DNA of 64,000 nt from Lachnoclostridium sp. (GTDB taxonomy: Bacteria; Bacillota; Clostridia; Lachnospirales; Lachnospiraceae). Position numbers and translations under genes: made by a program. The stretch covers positions 40,181 through 104,180 of the forward strand of contig JAMPEB010000009.1 of the NCBI GenBank assembly GCA_023665475.1. The letters run 5' to 3'. The first letter of the stretch is position 1; every line of letters begins with the position of its first letter. The notes beneath the pieces are model-generated. The model was not told the DNA's origin and made no database searches. It saw nothing but the letters and a program-made list of their open reading frames with translations. Positions 33,563 through 43,431 of this stretch are shown here, in pieces.

Positions 33563-34552
33563 TCACACCGGCTTCCTACTAGTGACACTTACCCACTCAC
33601 CCTGATAAGTCACTTCCACTACTTTAAATCCTGCTGCCTCCACGGCTTCCACCACGGTCTTTTCCTTATCATTTATAATGCCGGAGGTGATATAAATTCC
33701 GCCGGGCTTTAATTGGTTTACGATTATGGGAGTCAGGGGCACCAGCACCTCCGCCAGAATATTTGCCGCCACGATATCATAGCATCCGTATCCCGCCTTG
33801 TCCTGCACCTCTTTATCCGTGATAATATTCCCGATGATCAGCTCAAACTGCTCCGGCGCAATTTTGTTATCCTCACAGTTCTGCCTGACCGCTTCTATCG
33901 CGCAGGGATCCAAATCCGTCCCTAACGCATGTTTTGCCCCAAACATTAAAGACAGAATGGACAAAATTCCGCTGCCCGTCCCCACATCCAAAAGTCTTGT
34001 TTCGGGAGTGATATATTTGCGAAGCTGCCGGATACAAAGCTGCGTGGTTTCATGCATTCCCGTGCCAAACGCCGTCCCCGGGTCAATATGAAGCACCATC
34101 TTTGCCGAGTCTTCAGGCTCGATTTCCTCCCATGACGGAATCACCAAAATGTCATCAATATAAAATTGGTGGAAATACTGCTTCCAGTTATTAATCCAAT
34201 CGATATCCTCGGTTTCGTCTACCGTAATGACGCCCTCTCCGATATCCATAAACTCACGCAGCTCCTCTAACTGTTCCCCTATTTTGGCTGCCACATCTTC
34301 CTTTGTAAGTTCTTCTCCCTGTAAATTTAAGAATGCGTTTTCCTGCTCTTCCACAAAAAAATTTAAATAGGCAATGCCGTCATCCTCCGGTCCCTCCGGC
34401 AGAATGTCCACAAACATCTGCTCCTTTTCCAACGCAGTCAGGGGTATTTTGTCCTCAATCTGCGCGCCCTCCAGCCCGATATCATACAAGGTGCTGATAA
34501 TCACATCCTCCGCCTCGGTAATTGTCTTGATACGAAATTTAACCCACTTCAT
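33563..34552 (-). CDS. prmA: ribosomal protein L11 methyltransferase
   Basis: This 329-residue enzyme has an N-terminal L11-recognition domain (MKWVKFRIKTITEAEDVIISTLYDIGLEGAQIED) and a C-terminal SAM domain (FGTGMHETTQLCIRQL; LLDVGTGSGILSILSLMFGA; DIVAANILAEVLVPLTPII). PrmA trimethylates ribosomal protein L11. It probably shares a transcript with rsmE. Confidence 0.94.
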   Translation of the reverse strand: MKWVKFRIKTITEAEDVIISTLYDIGLEGAQIEDKIPLTALEKEQMFVDILPEGPEDDGIAYLNFFVEEQENAFLNLQGEELTKEDVAAKIGEQLEELREFMDIGEGVITVDETEDIDWINNWKQYFHQFYIDDILVIPSWEEIEPEDSAKMVLHIDPGTAFGTGMHETTQLCIRQLRKYITPETRLLDVGTGSGILSILSLMFGAKHALGTDLDPCAIEAVRQNCEDNKIAPEQFELIIGNIITDKEVQDKAGYGCYDIVAANILAEVLVPLTPIIVNQLKPGGIYITSGIINDKEKTVVEAVEAAGFKVVEVTYQGEWVSVTSRKPV

Positions 34553-34617
34553 AACTGCTCTTGTTTCTCCTTTTTTTATTTATCAAAATCATTTTCTGCC
34601 ATCAGTTCTTTGCACTT

Positions 34618-35229
34618 TCAACTTTCATCATCTAACAGTACCGCCCAATAGTAGTGAGCGTAGATTACCTTAAAAAACATTGTCCGCTTCACTTCCATAT
34701 CGGCAAACTTTTTCCCGTCCGCAAGTATGTAATAATTTTTATTGTCTGTATCGTAATGAACTTCAAATTCTTTGTCAAAATCATATTGAACAGCACTGTA
34801 TAGTCCTATATCAACCCACAATTGTTTAAGCTGGCGTTGATATTCTATCGTTTCGGGAAATACTACATCAACTAACTTTGCCGGTTTCACACTGCTTAAA
34901 ACCTCATATTTAAAAACTTCTTCCTTATAGGGCAATCCCGGCAACCCCTTATTTAACTCATCAAGTTCCTTATCATTTACTGATACAAAAGTTTTACCTT
35001 GGTGTAATTCATAGAATTTGCCAATCTGCATAACCGTTTCCGGAAAAAACGGTATCAACAGCACCCCGGTAAAGAAAGCCATCAAAGCATAATACATGAC
35101 ATAATGATACCATTTGATATCGGTAATCCATTCTTTCCTTCCGGCATGATAAAATACAGCCCGTTTAAATATCATGCGAAAAACAAAAAATAATACCATT
35201 GCAAAGGGCAGAAATATGACATTTTGCAT
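34618..35229 (-). CDS. hypothetical membrane protein
   Basis: This 203-residue protein has two membrane segments near the N-terminus (NVIFLPFAMVLFFVFRMIF and YVMYYALMAFFTGVLLIPFF) and a soluble C-terminal domain (TFVSVNDKELDELNKGLPGLPYKEEVFKYEVL; FEVHYDTDNKNYYILADGKKFADMEV). No family is recognised. CAGGAGA lies somewhat far from the ATG. The base composition is slightly more AT-rich than prmA, and it lies next to a divergent ATPase gene. Confidence 0.6.
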   Translation of the reverse strand: MQNVIFLPFAMVLFFVFRMIFKRAVFYHAGRKEWITDIKWYHYVMYYALMAFFTGVLLIPFFPETVMQIGKFYELHQGKTFVSVNDKELDELNKGLPGLPYKEEVFKYEVLSSVKPAKLVDVVFPETIEYQRQLKQLWVDIGLYSAVQYDFDKEFEVHYDTDNKNYYILADGKKFADMEVKRTMFFKVIYAHYYWAVLLDDES

Positions 35230-35380
35230 TATATGATAATCTCCTGATATTTCCGTTCAACTGAAAATTTGTCATACTGTAACACAGAAATTCTATCATA
35301 TATCCCTTCCAATCGCAATAAAATATCGTTTTGGGGTCCAAAATTGAAAAAGACTATAACATCATCGGAAATATTCCACC

Positions 35381-35408
35381 TTGTATTTTCTTCCGAAGAT
35401 GGTATAAT
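35381..35408 (+). promoter_or_regulatory. promoter of the DUF4143 ATPase gene
   Basis: TTGTAT (35381-35386) and TATAAT (35403-35408), spaced by 16 bases, lie 55 bases before the chosen start. Their position supports the internal ATG at 35463 over the longer frame opening at 35331. Confidence 0.55.
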
Positions 35409-35462
35409 ACTATTATTGAAAAGTTACTCATGCATGTCGACCAAGTTTTCAGTGAGGTTTCT

Positions 35463-36764
35463 ATGGAGATTAAACGAGATGTGTATTTGCAAAAACTTAT
35501 CTCTTATATGTGGGATGGGCAGGTCAAAGTCATTACCGGCATTCGCAGATGCGGTAAGTCTTATCTGCTCCGCACTCTGTTTAAAAAGCATTTGCTGGCG
35601 CAGGGCGTTTCCGATGCTAACATTTTGAGCCTTGAGTTAGATTTGGTGAAAGACATCCGCTTCCGCAATCCTTTAGAGCTTGCAAGCCATGTCCGTAGCA
35701 TCGTCGAGGGACATACTGAGCAATTCTATCTGTTTGTTGACGAAATCCAGATGTCGGACAAAGTGCCGAACCCCTACAACAAAGCCGGCAAGGCTATCAC
35801 CTTCTATGACGCCCTCAACGATTTGAAGTCCCTATCCAATCTGGACATTTATGTCACCGGCAGCAACTCCAAAATGTTGTCCAATGATATCCTTACTGAA
35901 TTTCGCGGGCGCAGCGATGAAATCAGAGTTCATCCTCTGAGTTTTGCAGAAGTTTATTCAGCCCTCGGCGGCGACAAGGCAGAAGTATTTGAAAATTATG
36001 CTTTTTTTGGCGGTATGCCGCTTGTGCTTTCTCGTCCTACCGACGAAGCTAAAATGAACTACTTGCAGTCCCTATTCTCGGAAGTCTACCTGAAAGACAT
36101 TGTGGAGCGCAAAAAAGTACAACGGGAGGATGTATTGGCTTCCACCCTTGATTTGCTATGCTCCTCCGTTGGTTCACTCACCAATCCTACCAATGTAACG
36201 AACACATTAAACTCCAAGCAGAAGCGCTCCGGAGAAAATATCGTGGCAAATAATACCGTGAATACCTACATGAACCATCTTTTGGATGCATTTCTGTTCA
36301 GTGAGTGCAAACGCTGGGATGTAAAAGGTAAGAACTATTTTGACTATCCCAACAAGTATTACTGCGAAGATGTCGGACTGCGGAATGCCCGAATCGGCTT
36401 CCGCCAGCAGGAAATGACTCACATTATGGAGAATATTATTTTTAATGAATTGATTATCCGCGGTTGGGCGGTAGATGTGGGTATTGTAACTTCTATTGAG
36501 AAAAGCGAAAAAAGGAAACCCTCTCAGGTGTCAAGAGAAATTGATTTCATTGCAACGCGCGGCGGGAAAAAAGTCTACATTCAGTCTGCATATGCCCTCG
36601 AAACAGCAGAAAAAGCTGTTGCTGAAAATAAACCATTTTCTCTCATCGGCGATTCATTTCCCAAAATTATTGTTCGATATGATATCAGAAAACGCTGGTA
36701 CGATGAAAACGGCATATTAAATATCGGAGTGCTTGATTTCCTGTTGGATGATACAGTTATATAG
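35463..36764 (+). CDS. AAA ATPase with C-terminal DUF4143 domain
   Basis: This 433-residue protein has an AAA_14 ATPase domain with Walker A GIRRCGKSYLL (about 25-35) and Walker B YLFVDEIQ, a sensor region IYVTGSNSKML, and the DUF4143 half with degenerate nuclease-fold motifs (SREIDFIATRGGKKVYIQSAY). The position usually held by EvK reads QSA, so nuclease activity is unlikely. The family is widespread in Bacteria and Archaea, often as a mobile singleton, and its function is unclear. GAGG lies five bases before the ATG at 35463. It stands alone, convergent with dnaJ. Confidence 0.88.
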   Translation: MEIKRDVYLQKLISYMWDGQVKVITGIRRCGKSYLLRTLFKKHLLAQGVSDANILSLELDLVKDIRFRNPLELASHVRSIVEGHTEQFYLFVDEIQMSDKVPNPYNKAGKAITFYDALNDLKSLSNLDIYVTGSNSKMLSNDILTEFRGRSDEIRVHPLSFAEVYSALGGDKAEVFENYAFFGGMPLVLSRPTDEAKMNYLQSLFSEVYLKDIVERKKVQREDVLASTLDLLCSSVGSLTNPTNVTNTLNSKQKRSGENIVANNTVNTYMNHLLDAFLFSECKRWDVKGKNYFDYPNKYYCEDVGLRNARIGFRQQEMTHIMENIIFNELIIRGWAVDVGIVTSIEKSEKRKPSQVSREIDFIATRGGKKVYIQSAYALETAEKAVAENKPFSLIGDSFPKIIVRYDIRKRWYDENGILNIGVLDFLLDDTVI

Positions 36765-36820
36765 CCAATAATAGACGGAAACAAAGAGAATCTGCAAAAT
36801 TGAATACCATGATAACTATC

Positions 36821-36856
36821 AAAAACCGCCCAAGACAGAGAAATTTGTCTTGGGCG
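36821..36856. terminator. bidirectional terminator between the ATPase gene and dnaJ
   Basis: CGCCCAAGACA (36827-36837) pairs perfectly with TGTCTTGGGCG (36846-36856) around an eight-base loop. An A-run at 36821-36825 becomes a T-run for dnaJ transcription on the minus strand. It also lies correctly for the plus-strand ATPase gene. Confidence 0.8.
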
Positions 36857-36867
36857 CATCTTAATCT

Positions 36868-38073
36868 TTACTTCCAAAATTTCTTTTTCTTAGTGTCTTT
36901 CGCATCCTTAGTGTCCTTGGGGTCTTTCCCGTTATTCTCCGCGTTCTGCGCGGTTGCGCGCTTTACTGCATTCAGGGAGTCGCCGGTCAGCTCGTCGAAC
37001 TGTTTGAGTAGTTCCTTTGCCTCGGACTTGAGTTTATCAGGCACCTGTACCACCAAAGTCACATAGTGGTCGCCTCTGATGTCCTTATTTCTCCAAGAAG
37101 GAACTCCTTTGCCTTTCAGACGCACCTTAGTGTCCGTCTGGGTGCCCGGCTTCACATCGTAAATCACCTTACCGTCCACCGTATCTATCAGGATTTCACC
37201 GCCCAATGCGGCTACCGCAAAGGACAGGGGCACTGTGGAAAAAATATTCATATCCTGTCTCTGAAAAATAGGGTGTCTGCTTACAATGGCTTCCACTCTG
37301 ACATCCCCTCTGGGGCCGCCGTTCACGCCCGGCTCACCAAGCCCGGGCAGCGTCACTGCCCTGCCGTTTTCAATACCCGCCGGAATATCTATGGCGTAGC
37401 GCTTTTTCATAGGGATATAGCCTGTGCCGCTGCAGTCGGAACATTTTTCTTTGATTACTTTACCGCTGCCGCCGCAGTTTTGACAAGTCTGCACTCTGCG
37501 GACAATGCCGCCGAAAGGAGAGCGCTGGGTGGTCACCTCCTGCCCCTTTCCTCCGCATTTAGGACAGGTTTCCGGCGTGGTCCCCGGCTTTGCGCCGCTT
37601 CCGTTACAGGTCTTACAGGTTTCTTTTACCGTGAGCTCGATTTCCTTCTTACAGCCAAACACGGCCTCCTCAAAAGTAAGTCTTACGCTGGTATGCAGAT
37701 TGGCTCCCTTCATAGGTCCGTTACTGCGCCCTCTGCTGCGGCCTCCTCCAAAGAAATCACCAAAAAAGTCACCGAAAAGATCTCCCAAATCCACACCGGA
37801 AAAATCCATACCGGAAAAGTCAAAGCCTCCGCCGCCCATGCCATCAAAAGCAGCATGACCAAACTGGTCGTATTTGCTCTTTTTTTCAGGGTCACTGAGC
37901 ACGGCATACGCCTCCGATGCCTCTTTAAATTTCTTTTCGGCATCCGCATCACCGGGATTCATGTCCGGATGATATTTCTTTGCCAGAGTACGATATGCTT
38001 TTTTGATAGCAGCCTCATCTGCATTTTTATCCACACCAAGAACTTCATAATAGTCCCGCTTCTGCTCTGCCAT
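36868..38073 (-). CDS. dnaJ: chaperone DnaJ
   Basis: This 401-residue type I Hsp40 has a J domain with HPD (KYHPDMNPG), a Gly/Phe-rich linker (about 75-110), four CxxCxGxG zinc repeats ([32 protein letters not shown]) and C-terminal substrate domains. It delivers substrates to DnaK and stimulates its ATPase. The Lys/Asp-rich tail ([15 protein letters not shown]) is unusual in composition. The gene is last in the hrcA-grpE-dnaK-dnaJ operon, separated from dnaK by almost 300 bases of repeats. Confidence 0.97.
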   Translation of the reverse strand: MAEQKRDYYEVLGVDKNADEAAIKKAYRTLAKKYHPDMNPGDADAEKKFKEASEAYAVLSDPEKKSKYDQFGHAAFDGMGGGGFDFSGMDFSGVDLGDLFGDFFGDFFGGGRSRGRSNGPMKGANLHTSVRLTFEEAVFGCKKEIELTVKETCKTCNGSGAKPGTTPETCPKCGGKGQEVTTQRSPFGGIVRRVQTCQNCGGSGKVIKEKCSDCSGTGYIPMKKRYAIDIPAGIENGRAVTLPGLGEPGVNGGPRGDVRVEAIVSRHPIFQRQDMNIFSTVPLSFAVAALGGEILIDTVDGKVIYDVKPGTQTDTKVRLKGKGVPSWRNKDIRGDHYVTLVVQVPDKLKSEAKELLKQFDELTGDSLNAVKRATAQNAENNGKDPKDTKDAKDTKKKKFWK

Positions 38074-38133
38074 AGTAACAACTCCATTCGTTCAAACTTT
38101 TATATGCCCGCCGCAGGCACAAAGCATCCCACT

Positions 38134-38188
38134 GTCAATAAATTGACAGGTCAATAAATTGACAGGTCAATAAATTGACAGGTCAATA
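38134..38188. repeat. tandem palindromic 16-base repeats between dnaK and dnaJ
   Basis: The unit TGTCAATAAATTGACA is itself a perfect palindrome. Three complete units and a half unit follow each other with a 16-base period, starting at 38134, 38150, 38166 and 38182. They lie 60-115 bases upstream of the dnaJ start. Such arrays may bind a regulator cooperatively or form short stems in the mRNA. Confidence 0.85.
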
Positions 38189-38279
38189 GGCTGTGTGAAA
38201 CTTAGTACCTCTTAGGCGGCTATACCGCCTTTGCGAAACTGCCCTCTGGCATGAGCAGATACTTTTCACACTTCATGGG

Positions 38280-38369
38280 AAGAATGCCTTCTTTTCAAGG
38301 CATTCTTCGATGTGAGACATAGAATTTCTTAGCCTGCGTACTTTGCAGGCTTAGAAATTCTTCTCACAT
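38280..38369. repeat. two-hairpin module at the dnaK 3' end
   Basis: Hairpin A (38280-38307) pairs AAGAATGCCTT with AAGGCATTCTT. Hairpin B (38310-38369) pairs ATGTGAGA with TCTCACAT, with middle arms around AGAATTTCT and an inner GCCTGC/GCAGGC stem. Hairpin B abuts the dnaK stop codon. Sequence and arrangement match the trmR and oppC copies. Confidence 0.8.
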
Positions 38370-40277
38370 TTAGACCTCGCGGAAATCCGCATCAATCACA
38401 TCATCTTCCGGAGCAGAACCGCTTGCCGCACCGGCATTTCCTCCGTTTGAAGCCGCACCGGAGGATGCGCCCTCTGCTGCGCCCGCTGCTCCTGCCTGCT
38501 GTTGTGCCTGTATATTTTCATACATCTTGGTAAATACGGTCTGTGCGCTGTTTGTCAGTTTTTCTTTTACCGCTTTCAGCTCATCTAAATCGCTGTCGCT
38601 TGCATTGGCAGCGTCATCCTTGACTCTGGCAAGAACGCTCTTTACTGCCTCCACATCCGCCTGTACCTGAGTTCTCTCGCTGTCACTGATCTTATCGCCC
38701 ACTTCATTCAAAGCTTTCTCTGTCTGGAATACAAAGGAATCCGCATCATTGACAGTCTCCACTGCTTCCTTTCTCTTCTTATCCTGCGCTTCAAATTCCG
38801 CTGCTTCCTTTACAGCCTTCTCAATTTCCGCATCGGACATATTGGAGCCTGCGGTAATGGTAATGTGCTGTTCTTTGCCGGTTCCCAAATCTTTTGCGGA
38901 AACATTTACGATACCGTTTACATCAATATCGAAAGTAACTTCTATCTGAGGGATTCCTCTGGGAGCAGGCACGATACCGTCCAGACGGAAGCGTCCCAGA
39001 GATTTGTTATCTCTTGCAAATTCTCTCTCACCCTGTACCACATTGATATCTACCGCTGTCTGATTATCCTCAAAGGTGGAGAATACCTGACTGTGGTTTG
39101 CGGGAATACGGGTATTTCTCTCAATTAATCTGGTGGCAATACCGCCTGCCGTCTCAATGGACAGGGACAGCGGAGTAACATCCAGAAGCAGGATTTCTGC
39201 CGCGCCTGCATCGCCTGCCAGCTTACCGCCTTGAATGGAAGCGCCCACTGCCACACACTCATCGGGATTCAAGGACTTGCTGGGCTCTTTGCCGGTAAGC
39301 TGTCTTACCTTTTCCTGTACTGCAGGAATACGGGTGGAACCGCCTACCAGAATAACCTGACCCAAATCCGCATTGGTAAGTCCTGCATCTCTCATGGCAT
39401 TCTGCACGGGAATCGCAGTCTTTTCCACCAAATCATGAGTCAACTCGTCAAATTTCGCACGGGTCAAATCCATATCAAAGTGTTTGGGACCTTCTGCCGT
39501 TGCAGTGATGAACGGCAGATTGATATTGGTGGTCGTTGCGCTGGACAATTCCTTCTTTGCCTTCTCTGCCGCTTCCTTCAATCTCTGCATTGCAATTTTA
39601 TCGTTGGACAGGTCTACGCCTTCCGCCTTCTTAAACTCACTAAGCATCCACTGAATCACTTTGTTATCAAAATCATCGCCGCCCAAATGGGTATCGCCGT
39701 TGGTGGCAAGCACAGAGATAATACCCTCTCCGATTTCAATCAGGGACACATCAAAAGTACCGCCGCCCAAGTCATATACCATGATATTCTGTTCTTTCTC
39801 ATTGTCTAGACCATAAGCAAGCGCTGCCGCCGTAGGCTCGTTGATGATACGCTTTACTTCCAAGCCTGCAATCTTTCCCGCATCCTTGGTAGCCTGACGC
39901 TGGGCATCATTAAAATATGCCGGAACCGTAATAACCGCCTCGGTTACTTTTTCTCCCAGATAGCTTTCCGCATCCGCCTTAAGCTTCTGCAGAATCATAG
40001 CGGAAATCTGCTGGGGAGAATATTTCTTATCGTCAATGGTGCGTCCCTTGTCCGTACCCATATCCCTCTTGATGGAAGAAATGGTCTTCTCCGCATTGGT
40101 CACCGCCTGACGCTTTGCAGGCTCTCCTACCAGTCTCTCACCGGTTTTGGTAAATGCCACGATGGAAGGTGTCGTTCTTGCACCTTCCGCATTTGCGATA
40201 ACAGTGGGCTTTCCGCCCTCCATAACAGCTACACAGCTATTGGTTGTTCCTAAGTCGATACCGATAATCTTGCTCAT
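38370..40277 (-). CDS. dnaK: chaperone DnaK (Hsp70)
   Basis: This 635-residue Hsp70 has the three family signatures: [34 protein letters not shown] and [17 protein letters not shown]. The substrate-binding domain and helical lid follow, and the tail is rich in Gly, Ala and Ser ([19 protein letters not shown]) and ends [11 protein letters not shown]. It folds proteins in an ATP cycle with DnaJ and GrpE. It follows grpE by 88 bases and is under HrcA/CIRCE control. Confidence 0.98.
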   Translation of the reverse strand: MSKIIGIDLGTTNSCVAVMEGGKPTVIANAEGARTTPSIVAFTKTGERLVGEPAKRQAVTNAEKTISSIKRDMGTDKGRTIDDKKYSPQQISAMILQKLKADAESYLGEKVTEAVITVPAYFNDAQRQATKDAGKIAGLEVKRIINEPTAAALAYGLDNEKEQNIMVYDLGGGTFDVSLIEIGEGIISVLATNGDTHLGGDDFDNKVIQWMLSEFKKAEGVDLSNDKIAMQRLKEAAEKAKKELSSATTTNINLPFITATAEGPKHFDMDLTRAKFDELTHDLVEKTAIPVQNAMRDAGLTNADLGQVILVGGSTRIPAVQEKVRQLTGKEPSKSLNPDECVAVGASIQGGKLAGDAGAAEILLLDVTPLSLSIETAGGIATRLIERNTRIPANHSQVFSTFEDNQTAVDINVVQGEREFARDNKSLGRFRLDGIVPAPRGIPQIEVTFDIDVNGIVNVSAKDLGTGKEQHITITAGSNMSDAEIEKAVKEAAEFEAQDKKRKEAVETVNDADSFVFQTEKALNEVGDKISDSERTQVQADVEAVKSVLARVKDDAANASDSDLDELKAVKEKLTNSAQTVFTKMYENIQAQQQAGAAGAAEGASSGAASNGGNAGAASGSAPEDDVIDADFREV

Positions 40278-40365
40278 AATAAAATCCTCCTATTATCCGT
40301 TTCCTATTGATTGTTTTCTATTTCATCCTATGCAGCGCTGTGCTGCACGGGTTAAGCATATAAAC

Positions 40366-41067
40366 TTATATGGTAACCGCTACCATACTATGCCTTACCA
40401 CTGTACCATGGTAGGTGTAGCCTTTTTGCAGTTCCTGCGCCACTATGCCGGACTCGTATTCTTCACTTTCCACCTGAGTCACCGCATTATGAAAATTCGG
40501 GTCAAATTCCTTTCCCACCGCCTCGATAGGCTTCACGCCCAGATTGTCAAGCTCTGTCATAAGCTGGCGGTAAACCAGATTCATTCCGCCCACAAACGGC
40601 TTTTCTTTATCTTCCGCCGCCACCGTGTCAAGCCCTCTCTCAAAATTATCCACTATAGGAAGCATCTTTTCGATAATGCTTTTGGCGCCCATCTCAAACA
40701 TAGCCTGCTTTTCTCTCTCCGAGCGGGTGCGGAAATTTTCAAATTCCGCCAATTGGCGCCTCACCCGGTCTTCCAACTGTTCAATTTTTTCCTTGTAGGC
40801 GTCCTCTTTCTTATCCTGCTTTGCCTGTTTCTTTGCTGCCCGCTTTTCAGCCCAGCTCATGCCGCCCTGCGTCTCACCGGCTCCTTCTTCGGAAGATTCC
40901 TCCGCATTTTCCGGATTCTCTTTTGCTTCGTCTTCCTGTACCGCCTCTGCGGCTTCTTCCTGCACAGCCTCCGCGGATGTTTCCATTTCCTGCCCGGAAG
41001 CAATTTCCTCCGAATCCTTATCCTCGGTTTTGGTCTCCTTTAAATCTTCCTTTTCCTGTTCTGTCAT
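40366..41067 (-). CDS. grpE: nucleotide exchange factor GrpE
   Basis: This 233-residue protein has an acidic, Ala/Glu-rich N-terminal third (about 1-70), a long coiled-coil helix (AYKEKIEQLEDRVRRQLAEFENFRTR) and the C-terminal beta wing with EAVGKEFDPNFHNAVTQV and VAQELQKGYTYHGTVVRHSMV. It releases ADP from DnaK. The acidic N-terminal extension is longer than in most relatives. Its ATG overlaps the hrcA stop (ATGA), indicating coupled translation. Confidence 0.95.
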   Translation of the reverse strand: MTEQEKEDLKETKTEDKDSEEIASGQEMETSAEAVQEEAAEAVQEDEAKENPENAEESSEEGAGETQGGMSWAEKRAAKKQAKQDKKEDAYKEKIEQLEDRVRRQLAEFENFRTRSEREKQAMFEMGAKSIIEKMLPIVDNFERGLDTVAAEDKEKPFVGGMNLVYRQLMTELDNLGVKPIEAVGKEFDPNFHNAVTQVESEEYESGIVAQELQKGYTYHGTVVRHSMVAVTI

Positions 41068-42113
41068 CTTTCATCATTTCCTTTCTCCTCAGCCTTATAT
41101 ATCTCATCCAACTGATTCTGCAAAGTTTTTAATGTTCCCACTACTTTGTCATAATCCATACGCTTTGGTCCGATAATCCCTATGGTGCCCTTCATTCCTT
41201 CGCCCAATTCATAGGTTGCCGTAACTACGCTGCAATCCTTCATGCTCTGCACAGGCGTTTCATCTCCGATGTATACCTGAATGCCTGTGTGGTCCTGCCC
41301 GGAAGAATTATCCTGCAGCAGCCCGCTGAGCAACTGCTTTTCTTCAAATGTATTGATCAATTCGCTGGCTCTTTCCTGATCCGCCAATTCCGGATACCTG
41401 AAAATATTGTTGGCACCGCTGGTATAGATTTCCAAGTCTTCGTCCGCGCGAATCGCTTCCGCCACGGCATCTATCACTCCGCTTACAATGTCGCTGTGAA
41501 TGCCTGCCTGCTGTTTCATGGCGTCTATCATGCCCAAACTGATTTCTTCTATGGACAGACCGTTCAAATGGGTGTTCAATAAAAGATTCAGCTTCAATAA
41601 AATCTCGTCCGGAAGCTCCTCCGCCACGGAAAGCATTTTGTTTTTCACCACATTGCCTTCCACCACGATAACCGCCAGAATCTGCTCCGCATCCACCCGG
41701 GATAACTGTATGAATTTCAGTTTATTGCGATGGGTCTGGGGAGCGGAAATCATGGCGGCATACTGGGTATTCTGCGCAAGCACCTTTGCCACTTGCTTAA
41801 GCACCATTTCCAGCTTATCCTGCCGCTCTAACAGCATATCCTTCATCTCCACCATCTCCCGCTCCTTGGCCTCCATCAGAGTGTCCACATAGAAGCGGTA
41901 GCCCTTGTCGGAAGGAATCCTGCCCGCCGAGGTATGGGGCTGTAAAATATACCCCATTTCTTCCAAATCCGCCATTTCGTTCCGGATGGTAGCAGAGCTT
42001 AAATTCAAATCCGTATACTTGGAAATGGTTCTGCTGCCCACCGGCTCCCCTGTCTCCAGATAATTGCGGATAATAACCTGCAGAATCTTGGTTTTTCTTT
42101 CGTCCATCTGCAC
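41064..42113 (-). CDS. hrcA: heat-inducible repressor HrcA
   Basis: This 349-residue protein has an N-terminal winged helix (ILQVIIRNYLETGEPVGSRTISKYTDLNLSSATIRNEMADLEEMGYI), the QPHTSAGRIPSDKGYRFYVD motif and a GAF-like domain. HrcA binds CIRCE and represses chaperone genes, assisted by GroEL. AAGGAG lies eight bases before the GTG at 42113; an ATG two codons later is an alternative. A CIRCE element lies about 50 bases upstream, giving autoregulation. Confidence 0.96.
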   Translation of the reverse strand: MQMDERKTKILQVIIRNYLETGEPVGSRTISKYTDLNLSSATIRNEMADLEEMGYILQPHTSAGRIPSDKGYRFYVDTLMEAKEREMVEMKDMLLERQDKLEMVLKQVAKVLAQNTQYAAMISAPQTHRNKLKFIQLSRVDAEQILAVIVVEGNVVKNKMLSVAEELPDEILLKLNLLLNTHLNGLSIEEISLGMIDAMKQQAGIHSDIVSGVIDAVAEAIRADEDLEIYTSGANNIFRYPELADQERASELINTFEEKQLLSGLLQDNSSGQDHTGIQVYIGDETPVQSMKDCSVVTATYELGEGMKGTIGIIGPKRMDYDKVVGTLKTLQNQLDEIYKAEEKGNDER

Positions 42114-42161
42114 CGCCCCGACTCCTTTCCGAATAATTGGCCCCCCGGTTTTGACTTGTTA

Positions 42162-42188
42162 TTAGCACTCACTTGCAAAGAGTGCTAA
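42162..42188. promoter_or_regulatory. CIRCE operator
   Basis: TTAGCACTC, nine bases, GAGTGCTAA: an exact match to the consensus CIRCE inverted repeat bound by HrcA. It lies between the promoter and the hrcA start, where it would block initiation and could also form an mRNA stem. Confidence 0.97.
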
Positions 42189-42202
42189 TATCTCCTTAAC
42201 AT

Positions 42203-42231
42203 AAAATATCATTCTGCTTCCGTATTGTCAA
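42203..42231 (-). promoter_or_regulatory. promoter of the heat-shock operon
   Basis: TTGACA (42226-42231) and TATTTT (42203-42208) with a 17-base spacer lie just upstream of CIRCE on the minus strand, as expected for a SigA promoter repressed by HrcA. Confidence 0.7.
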
Positions 42232-42332
42232 CAGGTTTTCACAAAAATAATTATAAAATTAATATTAAAATCAATTTTGCTCTGTAAAAGCCGCTTTACA
42301 TATATTGGATGCCGAAAAGAAAGAAACGGTCA

Positions 42333-42367
42333 CAAAAAAATCATGCCAAGTTTTCCTGCTTGGCATG
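42333..42367 (-). terminator. terminator of the DUF6465 gene
   Basis: CATGCCAAG (42342-42350) and CTTGGCATG (42359-42367) pair perfectly around an eight-base loop and are followed on the minus strand by a run of seven T (42333-42339). Confidence 0.85.
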
Positions 42368-42407
42368 ACTCTCATTGTTCGCAAAAATACAACTTGTTAT
42401 GCTGCTG

Positions 42408-42848
42408 TTAAATATTAAAATGTCCGGTGAATTCATCATTCATCACATAATAAGCAACATTCTCTTCAGGCTTAACATACAGCTTAATGCTGTTCAGGGC
42501 AGAAACCTTCTGCTTCAGGTCATATTTCCATACATCCTTGGCAATCTTCATCAGTTCATCCTGAGAATAAGATTTTCCACTGTACTGAATATGTAAATCT
42601 GTCTGCATCTCTGCTTTCTTTGCAGGCGCCTTCTTTGCGGTTTCTGTTTTCTTTGCAGTGTCAGCCTTCTTTGAGCCGGGCTTTCTTCCCGGAGTCTTCT
42701 TTACTGCGGTTTCTTTCTTTGCAGATGCCTCTTCTTTTACTGTCTTAACCGGGGTTGCCTGAGTCACTGCTTTAGCTGCTTCCTTAGACGCTTCAGCCTT
42801 GGTAGCCGCTACAGGTGTGGTAGCAATTGTTTTCTTTGTTACTGCCAT
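42408..42848 (-). CDS. DUF6465 protein with histone-like basic N-terminus
   Basis: This 146-residue protein has an N-terminal 80 residues almost entirely Lys, Ala, Thr and Glu (such as VKKTPGRKPGSKKADTAKK), with an AT-hook-like GRKPG. The compact C-terminal domain (LHIQYSGKSYSQDELMKIAKDVWKYD; KLYVKPEENVAYYVMNDEFTGHFNI) is the DUF6465 part. The basic tail suggests nucleic acid binding (inference). The gene is monocistronic, with its own promoter and a strong terminator. A role in nucleoid organisation is possible but undemonstrated. Confidence 0.85.
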   Translation of the reverse strand: MAVTKKTIATTPVAATKAEASKEAAKAVTQATPVKTVKEEASAKKETAVKKTPGRKPGSKKADTAKKTETAKKAPAKKAEMQTDLHIQYSGKSYSQDELMKIAKDVWKYDLKQKVSALNSIKLYVKPEENVAYYVMNDEFTGHFNI

Positions 42849-42915
42849 AATGACGTCTCCCTTCTTTTAAACGGACAAACTTTATCTCATTAATATTTTT
42901 TACTCGACATTGCAT

Positions 42916-42944
42916 AGTTTAGTCCAAATATTCGAGTTTGTCAA
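42916..42944 (-). promoter_or_regulatory. promoter of the DUF6465 gene
   Basis: TTGACA (42939-42944) and TAAACT (42916-42921) with a 17-base spacer lie about 70 bases before the ATG on the minus strand. A GAAGGGAGACG ribosome binding region follows. Confidence 0.65.
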
Positions 42945-43037
42945 CTAAAAAGCGAGAATTTCTTCTGTTTTTTACAGATTTATTATAATTGCACACAAAC
43001 TTCACCTTTTAAAGCGATTTATTATGTAATATTCCCT

Positions 43038-43427
43038 TCATAATAAAAATGCCGCCGCTAATTCAACCAAAGCTCCTATTAATATTGCTATATTTTTTGT
43101 TGTACTTTGACGATATGCCTTAATTCCTTGCATTATCATAAACTGAACCATTGACATTATAACACAGATTTTATTCATTTTTATGAGCATTAAACTATAG
43201 ACACTGACTAATACAATTACCACTGTGACCAGATTCATCATCCTGACATTTGTGACAATAATGTCCGATTCTCCTCTGGTCATTTTCTCATAAAAAGGCC
43301 ATGTAAGCTTTTCGTAGTCATAGAAAAAAGCGGTCCATGTAATGCCAAATAAAATATACATAAAAATTTCCTGATGAAAAAATCCGCATAAGAGCCCTAT
43401 GGCATTTAAAATAAGCACCATCGACAT
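43038..43427 (-). CDS. small membrane protein of the ABC exporter operon
   Basis: This roughly 129-residue protein has four hydrophobic segments (MVLILNAIGLLCGFF; MYILFGITWTAFFY; NLVTVVIVLVSVYSLMLI; NIAILIGALVELAAAFLL). No known motif is seen. The frame can be read from a TTG at 43454, but the ATG at 43427, four bases after the permease stop, is more natural. Its position as last gene after the ABC permease suggests an accessory subunit of that transporter. Confidence 0.6.
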   Translation of the reverse strand: MSMVLILNAIGLLCGFFHQEIFMYILFGITWTAFFYDYEKLTWPFYEKMTRGESDIIVTNVRMMNLVTVVIVLVSVYSLMLIKMNKICVIMSMVQFMIMQGIKAYRQSTTKNIAILIGALVELAAAFLL

Positions 43428-43431
43428 ATCT

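Noticed and set aside
35331..35462. Longer N-terminus for the DUF4143 ATPase
   Set aside because: The promoter boxes at 35381-35408 lie inside the extension, and the ribosome binding site precedes the ATG at 35463.
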